This document shows positions 1 through 9,390 of a DNA stretch of 64,000 nt, one piece after another. Position 1 is the first letter of the stretch; every line of letters begins with the position of its first letter. Origin of the DNA: an uncultured Lysobacterales bacterium (GTDB lineage: Bacteria > Pseudomonadota > Gammaproteobacteria > Xanthomonadales > SZUA-36); contig CALDVW010000041.1 of the NCBI GenBank assembly GCA_937924405.1, forward strand, positions 60,602 through 124,601, read 5' to 3'. The notes under the pieces are model-generated. The model saw only the letters and a list, made by a program, of their open reading frames with translations, did not search any database and was not told where the DNA came from. Both the position numbers and the translations under genes were made by a program.

Positions 1-540
1 GCGCTCAAAGGCGGTGATTTCGTACAGTTCAAAGGGGATAATCCGGTCAATACAACCATTGGGGCGGCATTGGCTGTTACATTGCCGTTCGGTGATTACG
101 ACAACACAAAGCTGATCAACCTGGGCGGCAACCGAATGGTTTACCGGCCGCAACTGGGAATATTGCACCAACGGCGTAATTTGCAATTGGAATTAACCGG
201 TTCTGTCTTTCTGTTTGAGACCAATGATGAATTCTGGAACGGCAACGTACTCAAGCAGGACCCGCTGTGGTTTGTGCAGGCCCACGTCATCTACTCTTTC
301 AGACCCGGGTGGTGGGCCAGCGTCAGCGGGGGGTTTGCACATGGCGGCCGGTCGGAAGTGAATGGAGTCCCCAAGATTGACGACCGGAGAAAACGCTACA
401 TTGCTTTGAGCCTCGGTGTGCCGATCAATCAACAGCAGGGACTGAAATTTACTTACTTGACCAGTGACACTCATATCGAAACCGGCGCCAACACCAACGC
501 CCTGTTAATGGGTTGGACGTTTGTCTGGGGGGGCAGGTAA
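1..540 (+). CDS. outer-membrane channel-like protein (Phenol_MetA_deg-type), 3' part
   Basis: This is the C-terminal part of a gene that begins before the window; the reading frame is open from base 1 to the TAA at 538-540, so no start can be assigned. The 179 visible residues alternate polar and aromatic residues in short strands, as in an outer-membrane beta-barrel, and end with a WTFVWGG strand. Features such as 'QDPLWFVQAHVIYSFRPGWWAS' split around a QDPL motif are typical of proteins annotated as transporters of the phenol-degradation MetA family (PF13557). Members are thought to be channels for hydrophobic compounds, but most have no tested substrate. A weakly similar outer-membrane protein lies at 9391-10275. 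The family call is recognition by eye; the function is an inference. Confidence 0.65.
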   Translation, partial: ALKGGDFVQFKGDNPVNTTIGAALAVTLPFGDYDNTKLINLGGNRMVYRPQLGILHQRRNLQLELTGSVFLFETNDEFWNGNVLKQDPLWFVQAHVIYSFRPGWWASVSGGFAHGGRSEVNGVPKIDDRRKRYIALSLGVPINQQQGLKFTYLTSDTHIETGANTNALLMGWTFVWGGR

Positions 541-642
541 ATTCGCTCCAGCCCTCTTCCGCGTCCGGGTCTGGCGCAAGCGGCGGAGAGGCCATAGAAT
601 GCAGCGATTCGTTCAAGTACAGCCATACGGGCAAAAACCACC

Positions 643-1779
643 ATGCCACCTAAACCACCACTGACTGCTGATGAGCTGCTCGAGCTGAGAAATCGGCTGG
701 ATGAAATAGACAGAGGCATCATTGATCTCGTGGCCGAGCGACAGGCCGTTGTTACAGCCATCGGGGAACACAAACTGAAGACGGGTGCGCCGCTGCGGCA
801 CTATGCCCGCGAACGCGAAGTGATCGACCGCGGCATGGCGAGGGCGGAATCCCTTGGCCTTTCGGGGCGGGTTGCGAGGGAAATCCTGGAGACGCTGATT
901 CACCACTCACTGGGCAACCAGGAGACCTACCAGTTGGTGCAGTCCGATCACGGCCAGGGTAAACAGGCCCTGGTGATAGGTGGGCTGGGCCGGATGGGGG
1001 AATGGATGTCGCGCTACCTGGACATGGTTGGCTACCATGTCGATGTGGCAGATCCAGTGGAGAAAGAAACGCCGTTCGACCGGGTATCCGACTGGGAAAA
1101 AATGATAGGCAATTACGACCTGGTCGTCGTGGCCGTCCCGCTGCGTCCTTCCAATGCCATCCTGCACCGTCTGGCGGAATTGAAACCGCGCGGCCTGGTC
1201 TTTGACATCGGATCGCTGAAAAGCCCGATGCAGAGTGGCCTGGAAGCCCTCGCACAGTCAGGCTGCCGAGTCTGTTCAGTACACCCGATGTTCGGCCCGG
1301 ATGAAATCGGGCTGTCAGGCCGCCACATCCTTTTCGTCGATGTAGGCAACAAAGAGGCGCTGGCCGATGCACGCGCGCTGTTCGCCCACACGGCGGCTGA
1401 CTGTGTCGATCTCAGCCTGCAGGAGCACGATGAAGTCATGGCCTGGGTTCTCGGCTTGTCACACCTGGTCAATATCGCCTTTGCCAGTGCGCTGGCGGAG
1501 AGTGGCGAGGCTGTGCCACTGCTGCGGCAGATATCCAGCAGTACCTTCAACGCCCAGTTGAAAGTCGCGGCACAGGTCGTGTCTGAAAATCCACACCTCT
1601 ACTACGAGATTCAGCAGGGCAATCGCATGACCGGCGAAGTGGTCGATCAATTTAGCCGGGTGTTTGAAGAGTTGGCCCGGGCGGTACGGGTTGGTGACGA
1701 GATAACCTGGACGCGGGCGATGGAAGTCGCCAATCAAAGGATCAGTTCAGGTCAGCGAAACGGGAATGGCGAGAAATAA
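643..1779 (+). CDS. tyrA: bifunctional chorismate mutase / prephenate dehydrogenase (T-protein)
   Basis: The protein makes 4-hydroxyphenylpyruvate from chorismate in two steps (chorismate to prephenate, then NAD-dependent oxidative decarboxylation) for tyrosine synthesis in the cytoplasm. Residues 8-95 form an AroQ-type helical chorismate mutase (LRNRLDEIDRGIIDLV, then the Arg/Lys-rich second helix). Residues about 108-370 are the dehydrogenase, with the nucleotide-binding GGLGRMG at 113-119 and the catalytic-His segment HPMFGP at 214-219. The length of 378 residues matches the enteric T-protein. It stands alone between the outer-membrane gene and a convergent aldehyde dehydrogenase whose stop abuts its own. 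Its product, 4-hydroxyphenylpyruvate, is the substrate of the dioxygenase encoded at 26530, so synthesis and breakdown of tyrosine are both present in this window. Confidence 0.95.
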   Translation: MPPKPPLTADELLELRNRLDEIDRGIIDLVAERQAVVTAIGEHKLKTGAPLRHYAREREVIDRGMARAESLGLSGRVAREILETLIHHSLGNQETYQLVQSDHGQGKQALVIGGLGRMGEWMSRYLDMVGYHVDVADPVEKETPFDRVSDWEKMIGNYDLVVVAVPLRPSNAILHRLAELKPRGLVFDIGSLKSPMQSGLEALAQSGCRVCSVHPMFGPDEIGLSGRHILFVDVGNKEALADARALFAHTAADCVDLSLQEHDEVMAWVLGLSHLVNIAFASALAESGEAVPLLRQISSSTFNAQLKVAAQVVSENPHLYYEIQQGNRMTGEVVDQFSRVFEELARAVRVGDEITWTRAMEVANQRISSGQRNGNGEK

Positions 1780-3270
1780 TCAGCTCTTTGATTTCACCAG
1801 GAAATTGTAAACACTCGTTGCGAATTTGCCATAAGGCGGCCTCAGATACTTCATCGCGCTGAAGCTTGCCTGGTAAAACACTGGCCGTAACTTGGAAAAC
1901 GTCACAAAGCCTTCGTAACCATGGTAGTGCCCCATACCGCTGGGTCCGACGCCTCCAAACGGCAAATCGTGCTGGGCGACATGGAACAAAGCGTCATTTA
2001 CAGTTACGCCGCCGGACATGATCCGGTCGATGTACATCGAGGTGAGCACGCTATTTTTGCTGAACGGATAAAATGCCAGCGGCCGGTCATGACTGTTGAC
2101 GTACCTGATGACTTCTTCCGGTTCCTTGTAAGTAAGCACCGTCATGATTGGGCCAAAGATTTCACGTTGGCGGACGATCATGTTATCCGTGGTATCCAGC
2201 GCCAAATGCAGGGGGATTTTGCGGGTTTCGCGATTACTGGGCTGATCGCCGGAAAGGTTCACGATGGTGGCGCCCTTGCTGCGCGCGTCTTCCAGAGTTT
2301 CCTGGAGCCGGTCGAAGGAACGGTCATCTATGATTGACGTGTAGTCCGTGTGATTGATGTCCGGGCAATGTTTCGCCACATATTCCCGGGCTTTTTCAAC
2401 CAACTGGTCTTTCTGGCTTTCATGTACAAAAACGTAATCGACGTTGGTGCAGATTTGTCCCGCGTTGAACTGCTTGACGAACATGATCCGCTCGACTGCT
2501 TTGTCCAGTGGATATTCCGGGTCGATCACCGCCGGGCACTTGCCACCCAGTTCCAATACCACCGGCGTCAGGTTTTGCGCTGCGGACGCCATTACCGCGC
2601 GACCGGTCTGGCCCGAGCCGGTAAACATGATCAGGTCAAATGGAATCTGCGAAAATTCTATGCCAACGCTGCCGGTTTCCTCGAACCAGGCGAGTTTTTC
2701 CTCCGGAAAATACTTTGCGGAAGCTTTTTTCAACAACCGTGAAAGCGCAATCGAGTTTTCGGACATTTTCACCATGGCGCGATTACCCGCCGCAAAAGCG
2801 AAAGCAAGTGGTAAAAAGGACAGGTTAACCGGAAAATTCCACGGCACGATGATGCCTATTACGCCCAGCGGCTGTGGTATGACGCGATTCTTTGCGCCCG
2901 GGTAAAGGCTGATATCGACGTGGCGCTTCTGTGGTTTCATCCACTTTTTAAGATGCTTGATGGCGTCATTGATACCATCCGTTACGGCGATGACCTCGGC
3001 AAAAAGGCTTTCATGGCGCGACCGGTTGCCGTAATCCTGGTTTATGGCCTCGACGATTTCATCGCGATTTTCGTTAAGCATTTTCTTAAGGGCTAGCAAG
3101 TCCTGTTTGCGCTGCTCATAGTCCGGTATCGGGTCGGCCAGATAGGCCTCGCCCTGTTTTTTAAACGCAGCGTTCAACATTTCAGAAGTCTTTGATTGGC
3201 TGCCCGTCATTGCGGCTACTTGAGGTGATGCGGTTTCTTCAGTAACGACTCTTTCGCTTGCTTCGTTCAT
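1780..3270 (-). CDS. aldehyde dehydrogenase, coniferyl-aldehyde-dehydrogenase-like
   Basis: This is a NAD(P)-dependent aldehyde dehydrogenase of the class close to CalB and the fatty-aldehyde enzymes, oxidising an aldehyde to the acid. Counting from the ATG at 3270, the folding motif PWNFP is near residue 143, the nucleotide-binding FTGSGQTG near 217, the general-base Glu in LELGGK near 240 and the nucleophilic Cys in GQICTN near 274. The C-terminal part ends in a basic NFLVKSKS tail. The frame is open upstream to a GTG at 3330; ATG 3270 was chosen because AAGGAC lies directly before it, although ATG 3210 would give the more usual length of about 476 residues. Substrate cannot be read from sequence; coniferyl aldehyde or a medium-chain aldehyde are both possible. 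Confidence 0.88.
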   Translation of the reverse strand: MNEASERVVTEETASPQVAAMTGSQSKTSEMLNAAFKKQGEAYLADPIPDYEQRKQDLLALKKMLNENRDEIVEAINQDYGNRSRHESLFAEVIAVTDGINDAIKHLKKWMKPQKRHVDISLYPGAKNRVIPQPLGVIGIIVPWNFPVNLSFLPLAFAFAAGNRAMVKMSENSIALSRLLKKASAKYFPEEKLAWFEETGSVGIEFSQIPFDLIMFTGSGQTGRAVMASAAQNLTPVVLELGGKCPAVIDPEYPLDKAVERIMFVKQFNAGQICTNVDYVFVHESQKDQLVEKAREYVAKHCPDINHTDYTSIIDDRSFDRLQETLEDARSKGATIVNLSGDQPSNRETRKIPLHLALDTTDNMIVRQREIFGPIMTVLTYKEPEEVIRYVNSHDRPLAFYPFSKNSVLTSMYIDRIMSGGVTVNDALFHVAQHDLPFGGVGPSGMGHYHGYEGFVTFSKLRPVFYQASFSAMKYLRPPYGKFATSVYNFLVKSKS

Positions 3271-3430
3271 GTCCTTGCCTGTCGGTTTGCGGATCTTCGC
3301 CGGGTAACCATACATTCTAGCCGAATCCACGTGATATGGGTCGTCAGAAATGAAAATTGTGATTTTCCCGGTCTGACGTCCGTGTCACTATTCAGTGCAA
3401 AGGCCCAAGACTTTCAAAGAGTGAAACACG

Positions 3431-5881
3431 ATGAAGTTGAAGCCAGGCAAACCACTGTCGCCGCAACTGCTGTACCGGCATTGCGATCCCTCCCAACTGG
3501 ATTTTGAGACAACGGCTGAGCTCGGAGAATTGAATGAAATTCCAGGGCAGGACCGTGCTGTTGAAGCGATCCATTTTGCCACTGAAATTGGAGTGGACGG
3601 GCACAATATCTACGTGCTCGGACCTCCCGGAAGTGGCCGGCACATATTTGTCAGACAATTTCTGGAGAAAAAGGCTGCGGCTCGCAAAATTCCGCCGGAT
3701 TGGTGCTACGCTTCGAATTTCGATGACATCAGGAAACCGCTAGCCCTGGCCTTGCCGCCGGGGCGCAGCCAGGAATTTCGTCAGGATGTCGAACACGTTA
3801 TCCAGGATGCGCAAACTGCGATTCCGGCTGCGTTTGAAGGCGAGGAGTTCGAGGCGCAGCGTGAAGCAATTACTGAAGAATTCAAGGAGATTCAGGAAAA
3901 GGCTTTTCAGCAGGTTGAAGAAGAAGCAAAGAAGCAGGAGATCGGTGTCGTGCAGACACCCACCGGTATTGCGTTTATCCCGTTGCAAGAAGGTGAGGCA
4001 CTCGGCGCCGAAGAATTCAAGAAACTGCCGGAAGATGAACAACAACAATTTCACGAGCAGATCTCCAGCCTGACGAAGCAGTTGCAGCAGGTCATGCGGT
4101 CGATGCCAAAGCATGCAAGAGCCATGCGGCAAAAGATGCGGCAGCTCGAGCGCGACGTTGCCGGGCTGGCAGTCACTGGCTTGTTGGATGAATTGATCCA
4201 AAAATACGAAGACATTCCTGTCGCGGTTGAACACCTGCGTAAGATGCAGGCCGATATAGTGGATAACGTGAGTCTTTTCCTGCGTCCGCCGGATGGCCAG
4301 GGCGCACCCGTACCGATTCAGCAGGTGATGGAATCGAAGGAATCCGCCGCGATGCGGCGTTATGCGATAAACGTTCTGGTTGATCGCAGCGAATTGCAGG
4401 GCGCCCCCGTCATTTTCGAAGACAAACCCAGTTTCACAGACCTGATTGGCCGGGTGGAGCACGAGTCGGAATTTGGTTCACTGGTCACCAATTTTTCCCT
4501 CATCAGGCCGGGTGCACTGCATCAAGCCAACGGTGGATTCCTGGTGCTCGATGCGGCCCGTCTTCTGAGTTATCCGCAGGCCTGGGAAGGCCTCAAACGC
4601 GCGCTCAAGTCGCGGGAATTGCGGGTACGCTCGCTGGCGGACGACATTGGTCTGATCAGCACCGTGACGCTGGACCCGGAGCCCATTCCGCTTGATCTCA
4701 AGGTGGTATTGATTGGAGAGCGTCTCTACTACTACCTGCTCGAGCAATACGATCCTGAATTTTCAGAGCTATTCAAGATCGCTGCAGATTTTGAGGACCA
4801 GATGCCGCGCAGCAAGGCGAATCTTGACGGCATGGCGCGATGGCTGGCCGCAACCATCCGCGAAGAGAAACTCAGGCATATGCATCGCGAAGGAGTTGCC
4901 CGGCTGATGGAAGAAAGCGCACGGCACACAGGCGACAGTGAGCGTCTGTCATCCAATATACGGCGGGCAACCGACCTGATGCGTGAAGCCCATTATTGGG
5001 CTGGACGGAACGGTCATGAACTGATTGCGGCTGATGACGTTCAGTTGGCGATCGACAGCCGCGTTCGGCGGGCCAGCCGTTATCGCGACCTGATGCAGGA
5101 AGAAATGCTCCGCGACACCTTCGTGGTTGACACCAGCGGGGCGAAGACAGGCGAGATCAACGGCCTGGCGGTTCTGCAGCTTGGTGAACTGAGTTTCGGC
5201 AGGCCGCAACGAATTTCCGCAACCGTGAAGCTGGGTGGAGGCGAAGTCGTGGACATCGAGCGGGAAGTGAAGCTCGGTGGACCGCTGCATTCCAAGGGGG
5301 TACTCATACTATCGAGCTTCCTTGGCTCACACTATCTCACTGACCGGCCCTTGTCTTTGTCCGCGAGCCTGGTGTTCGAGCAATCCTACGGCGGAGTTGA
5401 CGGGGATAGTGCTTCTGCGGCCGAGCTATGCGCACTGGTGTCCGCCCTGGCCGAGGTCCCCATTAAGCAATCACTGGCCATTACAGGGTCTGTCGATCAG
5501 CGCGGCCGCGTGCAGGCCATTGGGGGCGTAAACGAGAAAATCGAAGGATTTTTCGATATCTGCAACAGGCGTGGATTGACCGGCGAACAGGGCGTCTTGA
5601 TGCCACTTGCCAACGTCAAGCATCTGATGTTGAAAAAGGAGGTTGTCCATGCGGTAGAGTCCGGAACTTTTCATGTCTATCCGGTGGATCATATTGACCA
5701 GGCGCTGGAAATTCTGACCGGAGTCGCCGCGGGTGCTCGCAAAAAGGGTGGAGTATTTCAGCCCGGCAGCATCAACCAGGGTGTTCGCGATCGATTGCTC
5801 GCTTTCGCGGATGCACGCCGCGCTTTCAGCAAGCCGTCATCAGTGGAGGCTCAGGAAAAGGATGCCGCAAACGACTCCTGA
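3431..5881 (+). CDS. Lon-like ATP-dependent protease (AAA_32 / LonP-related family)
   Basis: This is a cytoplasmic AAA+ serine protease of the Lon-related family (YcbZ/LonB-like), 816 residues, distinct from housekeeping Lon. The P-loop GPPGSGRH is at residues 64-71; the Arg in place of the usual Lys is common in this family. A charged, probably coiled-coil insert (about residues 115-245, rich in Glu, Gln and Lys) follows, and then the second half of the AAA module. The C-terminal peptidase has the catalytic Ser in GDSASAAEL (around residue 660) and the Lys partner in the GGVNEKIEG segment (around residue 703), so a Ser-Lys dyad is present. The ATG lies 8 bases after a GAGTGAAAC leader. The next gene starts inside its 3' end, which suggests translational coupling. 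Confidence 0.9.
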   Translation: MKLKPGKPLSPQLLYRHCDPSQLDFETTAELGELNEIPGQDRAVEAIHFATEIGVDGHNIYVLGPPGSGRHIFVRQFLEKKAAARKIPPDWCYASNFDDIRKPLALALPPGRSQEFRQDVEHVIQDAQTAIPAAFEGEEFEAQREAITEEFKEIQEKAFQQVEEEAKKQEIGVVQTPTGIAFIPLQEGEALGAEEFKKLPEDEQQQFHEQISSLTKQLQQVMRSMPKHARAMRQKMRQLERDVAGLAVTGLLDELIQKYEDIPVAVEHLRKMQADIVDNVSLFLRPPDGQGAPVPIQQVMESKESAAMRRYAINVLVDRSELQGAPVIFEDKPSFTDLIGRVEHESEFGSLVTNFSLIRPGALHQANGGFLVLDAARLLSYPQAWEGLKRALKSRELRVRSLADDIGLISTVTLDPEPIPLDLKVVLIGERLYYYLLEQYDPEFSELFKIAADFEDQMPRSKANLDGMARWLAATIREEKLRHMHREGVARLMEESARHTGDSERLSSNIRRATDLMREAHYWAGRNGHELIAADDVQLAIDSRVRRASRYRDLMQEEMLRDTFVVDTSGAKTGEINGLAVLQLGELSFGRPQRISATVKLGGGEVVDIEREVKLGGPLHSKGVLILSSFLGSHYLTDRPLSLSASLVFEQSYGGVDGDSASAAELCALVSALAEVPIKQSLAITGSVDQRGRVQAIGGVNEKIEGFFDICNRRGLTGEQGVLMPLANVKHLMLKKEVVHAVESGTFHVYPVDHIDQALEILTGVAAGARKKGGVFQPGSINQGVRDRLLAFADARRAFSKPSSVEAQEKDAANDS

Positions 5882-6653
5882 ACAAACCGCACTCCGTGTG
5901 GCCGTGATACTGGGATCGAGCGGTTCCAGCAAAAACCTGCTGGACCAGGTGATGCCCCTGTTGGGCGGAGACGGCGCGATCGAAATTAAAGGGGTGTTTC
6001 TCGAGGAGGCGGGGATTCAGCATGCTGCTGAACTTCCTTTCGTCAAGGAACTTTGCCGGGTCACGTTCAATGTCCGGGAATTCAACAGTGAGCAGTTTGA
6101 ACGGGCTCTCGCACTACGCATGCGCACGGCGCGACGCGCTATTTCCGTCCTCGCCCGGCATGCCGGAGTACAACATTCGTTTCACAATGTGCGTGGTTCG
6201 GCCGTCAGCCTGGTGCAAGAGACTGCCAGTCAGTCGGACATTACAATTTTCGAGCCAGCCCGAAAAGCGGTTGCCACGATGACGCCACATTCAGGGCTCC
6301 GCCGACCCAGACAGCAAATCGTTGTTGCTATCGGTGACGAAGATTTCGGACGAAAGGCAATGGCTGTGGCTACGCACCTGGCTGAAGGCAGAATGAACCG
6401 GGTTTCGGTATTGCTGTTGCCATCGTTTGCAGCCGGTGATTCGGAATTGGGCATTATTATCAATGGCGGTGAGCAGGCGATGCCGGGACAGGTCCGTATC
6501 ATTCCCGGATACGACATTTCGTCGCTGGCCGAAGCCGTTCAGGCTGAGGGAGCGGCCATTTTGGTAGCGGGCGCCACAGGGGTGTTCATGCAACAGGATA
6601 CTCTGCAAGCCATGCGGGAACGCTTACACTGCACGGTCTGCCTGGTGCGTTGA
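5862..6653 (+). CDS. putative two-domain universal-stress-protein-like protein
   Basis: The gene encodes a 263-residue cytoplasmic protein. The ATG at 5862 is preceded by AGGAAAAGG and lies 20 bases inside the end of the Lon-like protease gene, so the two are probably co-translated. Two similar halves can be seen. The first begins LRVAVILGSSGS and reaches a DITIFEPA strand near residue 130. The second begins QIVVAIGDEDFG and ends ILVAGATGVF then CTVCLVR. This layout (a strand, a short Gly/Ser loop and a final 'valley' strand in each half) resembles tandem UspA domains, but a clean G-2x-G-9x-G ATP motif is not obvious. The call is therefore tentative. It might report stress or nucleotide state to the neighbouring protease; that is inference from position only. 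Confidence 0.5.
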   Translation: MPQTTPEQTALRVAVILGSSGSSKNLLDQVMPLLGGDGAIEIKGVFLEEAGIQHAAELPFVKELCRVTFNVREFNSEQFERALALRMRTARRAISVLARHAGVQHSFHNVRGSAVSLVQETASQSDITIFEPARKAVATMTPHSGLRRPRQQIVVAIGDEDFGRKAMAVATHLAEGRMNRVSVLLLPSFAAGDSELGIIINGGEQAMPGQVRIIPGYDISSLAEAVQAEGAAILVAGATGVFMQQDTLQAMRERLHCTVCLVR

Positions 6654-6654
6654 T

Positions 6655-7653
6655 TCAATCTGCCTCAACCCGGTTCGAACTGGCCCGCTGAAGTTCGTAT
6701 TCGATGTGTTCGCTCTGGGTTACCGGTCGGTACGCCGCGGGGCGTTCACCGGTGACGAACCGGGGCAGGGGCTGGACGCAATAGTCTCCATCGACGGCGA
6801 AAAACAACACCATGGAATAGCGTGTCCATGGTGAATTAGCTACCCGGTGGCCAGTGGCTTTCAAATAACCATTGCTGAACCGTTCGGTCATGTCGCCGAG
6901 CATGATGGTAAAGGTGCCGAGATCACACGGAGCCTGGCACCACTGGCCGCTTGCGTTGGTCAATTCCAGGCCGGGTGCAGTCTGGAAGAGGATCGTAAAA
7001 CACTCGAAGTCAGTGTGAGCCGAGATACCGACGTTACGGCTATCAGCCGGTGTGTCATTGGCAGGATAATGGAGCATACGCATGGTTCGTGGCGCAGAAG
7101 GCCCGCTGCGGGCGTTGATAAAGTCCGGGGTTTCTCCCAGAATTTCAGAGAATATCATTCCCAGGGCGCGGCCCAGCCGGGTTACGTTTTTATAATAATC
7201 AAGCATCGCCTTTCGAAAGCCTGGAAGATCAGGCCAGATGTTGGGCTCAATGCCAAGCGCCTTGTATTCACTTTCACTCAGTTGCTGACCGAAATCGAAT
7301 GACTCCATGTGCGCGACCGTGCCTTTTTGATAGGCGGGTTCGCCGAACATGGGGCCCCAGCCCTTCATCCCGCCCGCCAGTTCGTTGTGAACGCTCTGCT
7401 TGTCATGTCCCTCATCAGGAGAGTCGAAAAATGTCTTCATGACATCAAGCGCATTGATGATCACGCGGTCTTCCACGCAGGTGTTCTTTACATAAAAGAA
7501 ACCGGTTTCAAGGCTGGCTTCCCGAATCCGGGCCGTCAGTGAGCCCACTCGTCCCGTTCCATTGAACAGCGGGGCCAGATCAATGACAGGAATCCGATCA
7601 CGAGCAACCGCCTTGGACGGAGCACTTTGTTCGAGATCTCTGGTAGCAGGCAT
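6655..7653 (-). CDS. 2-oxoglutarate/Fe(II) oxygenase, isopenicillin-N-synthase-like
   Basis: The 332-residue protein has the two-domain layout of plant-type and IPNS-type oxygenases: an N-terminal DIOX_N region beginning IPVIDLAPLF (residue 21) and a C-terminal double-stranded beta-helix. The iron triad is visible as His213 and Asp215 (SAHTDFECFT) and His269 (ATGHRV); Arg278 and Ser280 in WTRYSM form the R-x-S motif that binds 2-oxoglutarate. All catalytic residues are thus intact and the enzyme should hydroxylate or desaturate a small molecule. Bacterial members act on varied substrates and the sequence does not say which. The gene is divergent from the sulfatase at 7764 and its stop lies directly after the convergent gene ending at 6653. 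Confidence 0.85.
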   Translation of the reverse strand: MPATRDLEQSAPSKAVARDRIPVIDLAPLFNGTGRVGSLTARIREASLETGFFYVKNTCVEDRVIINALDVMKTFFDSPDEGHDKQSVHNELAGGMKGWGPMFGEPAYQKGTVAHMESFDFGQQLSESEYKALGIEPNIWPDLPGFRKAMLDYYKNVTRLGRALGMIFSEILGETPDFINARSGPSAPRTMRMLHYPANDTPADSRNVGISAHTDFECFTILFQTAPGLELTNASGQWCQAPCDLGTFTIMLGDMTERFSNGYLKATGHRVANSPWTRYSMVLFFAVDGDYCVQPLPRFVTGERPAAYRPVTQSEHIEYELQRASSNRVEAD

Positions 7654-7763
7654 GAACTCATTTTATACGAGGGCTGAGTGATGGGCAGCTTTTGTCTTCC
7701 GGTATTCTTTGGCATACTGGAGCGTTCAACTGTGTGAAACGTAAATTTACCTGGGAGAGAAAC

Positions 7764-9296
7764 TTGAGATCACTGATTGCCAAATTTGCCTCAGCATTGA
7801 TGCTGTCGCTACCTTTACAAACGGCCTTTGCAGCTGATAAGCCCAATATCCTGATTATCTGGGGAGATGATATCGGTTACTGGAATGTCAGTGCTTACAA
7901 CCTCGGAATGATGGGTTATGAGACACCCAATATCGATCGTATCGCGAATGAGGGCGCGATTTTCACCGATGCGTACGGTGAGCAGAGTTGTACGGCGGGC
8001 CGGGCCGCATTCATGACCGGACAGAGCCCGTTCCGGACAGGCCTGACCAAGGTTGGGATGCCCGGTGCTGATCTTGGATTGCAAGCAGAAGATCCGACCA
8101 TTGCCGAATTCCTCAAGACCAAGGGTTACGTGACAGGCCAGTTCGGCAAGAATCACCTGGGCGACCTGGACGAGCACCTGCCGACCAATCATGGTTTCGA
8201 TGAATTTTTCGGAAATCTGTATCACCTCAATGCCGAGGATGAGCCGGAGCATGTGGATTACCCCAAAGACCCTGAATTCAAGCGACGGTTTGGCCCGCGA
8301 GGTGTGATCAGTTCTACGGCCGACGGCAAGATTGAGGACACAGGCCCCCTGAACAAGAAGAGAATGGAAACGGTCGATGAAGAAGTCACGGCACGGGCGA
8401 TTGATTTCATGGAGCGTGCCGTAAAGCAGGACAAACCATTCTTTGTCTGGTGGAACTCAACACGCATGCATGTCTGGACGAGATTGAAGGCCGAATCCCA
8501 GGGCGTGACCGGACTGGGCATCTATCCCGACGGCATGGTGGAGCATGATGGTCATGTCGGTGAACTGCTGGATAAACTGGAAGAACTAGGTATCGCCGAC
8601 AACACGATCGTCATGTATTCGACCGATAATGGCGCTGAAAAATTCACCTGGCCGGATGGTGGCACCGCACCTTTCCGCGGCGAGAAAAACGACAACTGGG
8701 AGGGCGGATACCGTGTGCCGCTGGCTGTGCGCTGGCCGGGCAAAATCGACCCGGGCACCCGGGTTAACAATATCATTTCGCACATGGACTGGTTTCCGAC
8801 GCTGGCGGCAGCCACGGGCGAGGACGACATCAAGGGGAAGCTCAAGAAAGGAGAGCGCTTTGGTAACAGGAAGTTCAAGGTCCACCTGGACGGTTACAAC
8901 CTGCTGCCCTATATCGAGGGTGAAACGCAGGAGTGGCCGCGCAAGGAATTCTTTTATTTCTCCGATACCGGAGACTTGTTGAATCTGCGTTACAACCAGT
9001 GGAAGATTGTGTTCGCAGAGCAAAGGGCTCATGGATTCGATGTCTGGGCTAACCCGTTTACGTTTCTGCGTTTCCCGAAGCTGTTCAATCTGCGTTCCGA
9101 CCCGTTTGAACATGCTGACGAAATCGATGCGATGGGGTACCAGCGTTTCCGTGCCGAGAGGATGTTTGTCATGGTGCCGGCGCAAGCTTTTGTCGGTGAG
9201 TTCCTGGGGACATTCCAGGAATTTCCGCCTCGTCAGAAGCCGGCGAGCTTTACCATCGACCAGGTGATGGAAAAACTTCAGCCCCCATCCAATTAG
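7764..9296 (+). CDS. exported arylsulfatase-type sulfatase
   Basis: The enzyme should hydrolyse a sulfate ester in the periplasm or outside the cell. The TTG at 7764 is preferred because GGGAGAG lies 4-5 bases before it and because it leaves a clean signal peptide (LRSLIAKFASALMLSLPLQ, cleavage near AFA/AD); GTG 7734 and TTG 7692 are in-frame alternatives. The mature protein opens with PNILIIWGDD (metal-binding Asp pair at 35-36). The formylglycine signature is CTAGR with Cys76, followed by AAFMTGQ, so it needs a formylglycine-generating enzyme, none of which is encoded here. Further metal ligands are expected in STDNGAE near residue 285. Length (510 residues) is normal. It converges on an outer-membrane protein gene across a strong hairpin. 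Confidence 0.9.
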   Translation: MRSLIAKFASALMLSLPLQTAFAADKPNILIIWGDDIGYWNVSAYNLGMMGYETPNIDRIANEGAIFTDAYGEQSCTAGRAAFMTGQSPFRTGLTKVGMPGADLGLQAEDPTIAEFLKTKGYVTGQFGKNHLGDLDEHLPTNHGFDEFFGNLYHLNAEDEPEHVDYPKDPEFKRRFGPRGVISSTADGKIEDTGPLNKKRMETVDEEVTARAIDFMERAVKQDKPFFVWWNSTRMHVWTRLKAESQGVTGLGIYPDGMVEHDGHVGELLDKLEELGIADNTIVMYSTDNGAEKFTWPDGGTAPFRGEKNDNWEGGYRVPLAVRWPGKIDPGTRVNNIISHMDWFPTLAAATGEDDIKGKLKKGERFGNRKFKVHLDGYNLLPYIEGETQEWPRKEFFYFSDTGDLLNLRYNQWKIVFAEQRAHGFDVWANPFTFLRFPKLFNLRSDPFEHADEIDAMGYQRFRAERMFVMVPAQAFVGEFLGTFQEFPPRQKPASFTIDQVMEKLQPPSN

Positions 9297-9329
9297 AATC
9301 TGAGGCTGTAGCGGTTAAACAAAACGAGT

Positions 9330-9359
9330 CGGATCCGTTTTCAAAGGAAAACGGATCCG
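9330..9359. terminator. bidirectional hairpin between convergent genes
   Basis: A perfect 13-bp inverted repeat with a 4-base AAAG loop: CGGATCCGTTTTC at 9330-9342 and GAAAACGGATCCG at 9347-9359. It sits between the sulfatase stop (9296) and the stop of the convergent gene (9391). Within each transcript the arm gives a G/C-rich base. Read on the minus strand it is followed by GACTCGTTTTGTTT, a weak T-rich stretch; read on the plus strand there is no good T-run. It probably stops or protects both transcripts. Confidence 0.65.
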
Positions 9360-9390
9360 GCCTCTTCAGACATTCGCCGTTATTCGATTT

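Noticed and set aside
3620..3645. Walker A of the Lon-like protease reads GPPGSGRH with Arg instead of Lys, possibly a dead ATPase
   Set aside because: Arg at this position is common in the LonB/YcbZ-like family, so it is not evidence of inactivity.
3740..4462. A 240-codon minus-strand open frame within the Lon-like protease gene
   Set aside because: Its protein is a low-complexity Leu, Phe and Arg string, the antisense image of the coiled-coil region of the protease.
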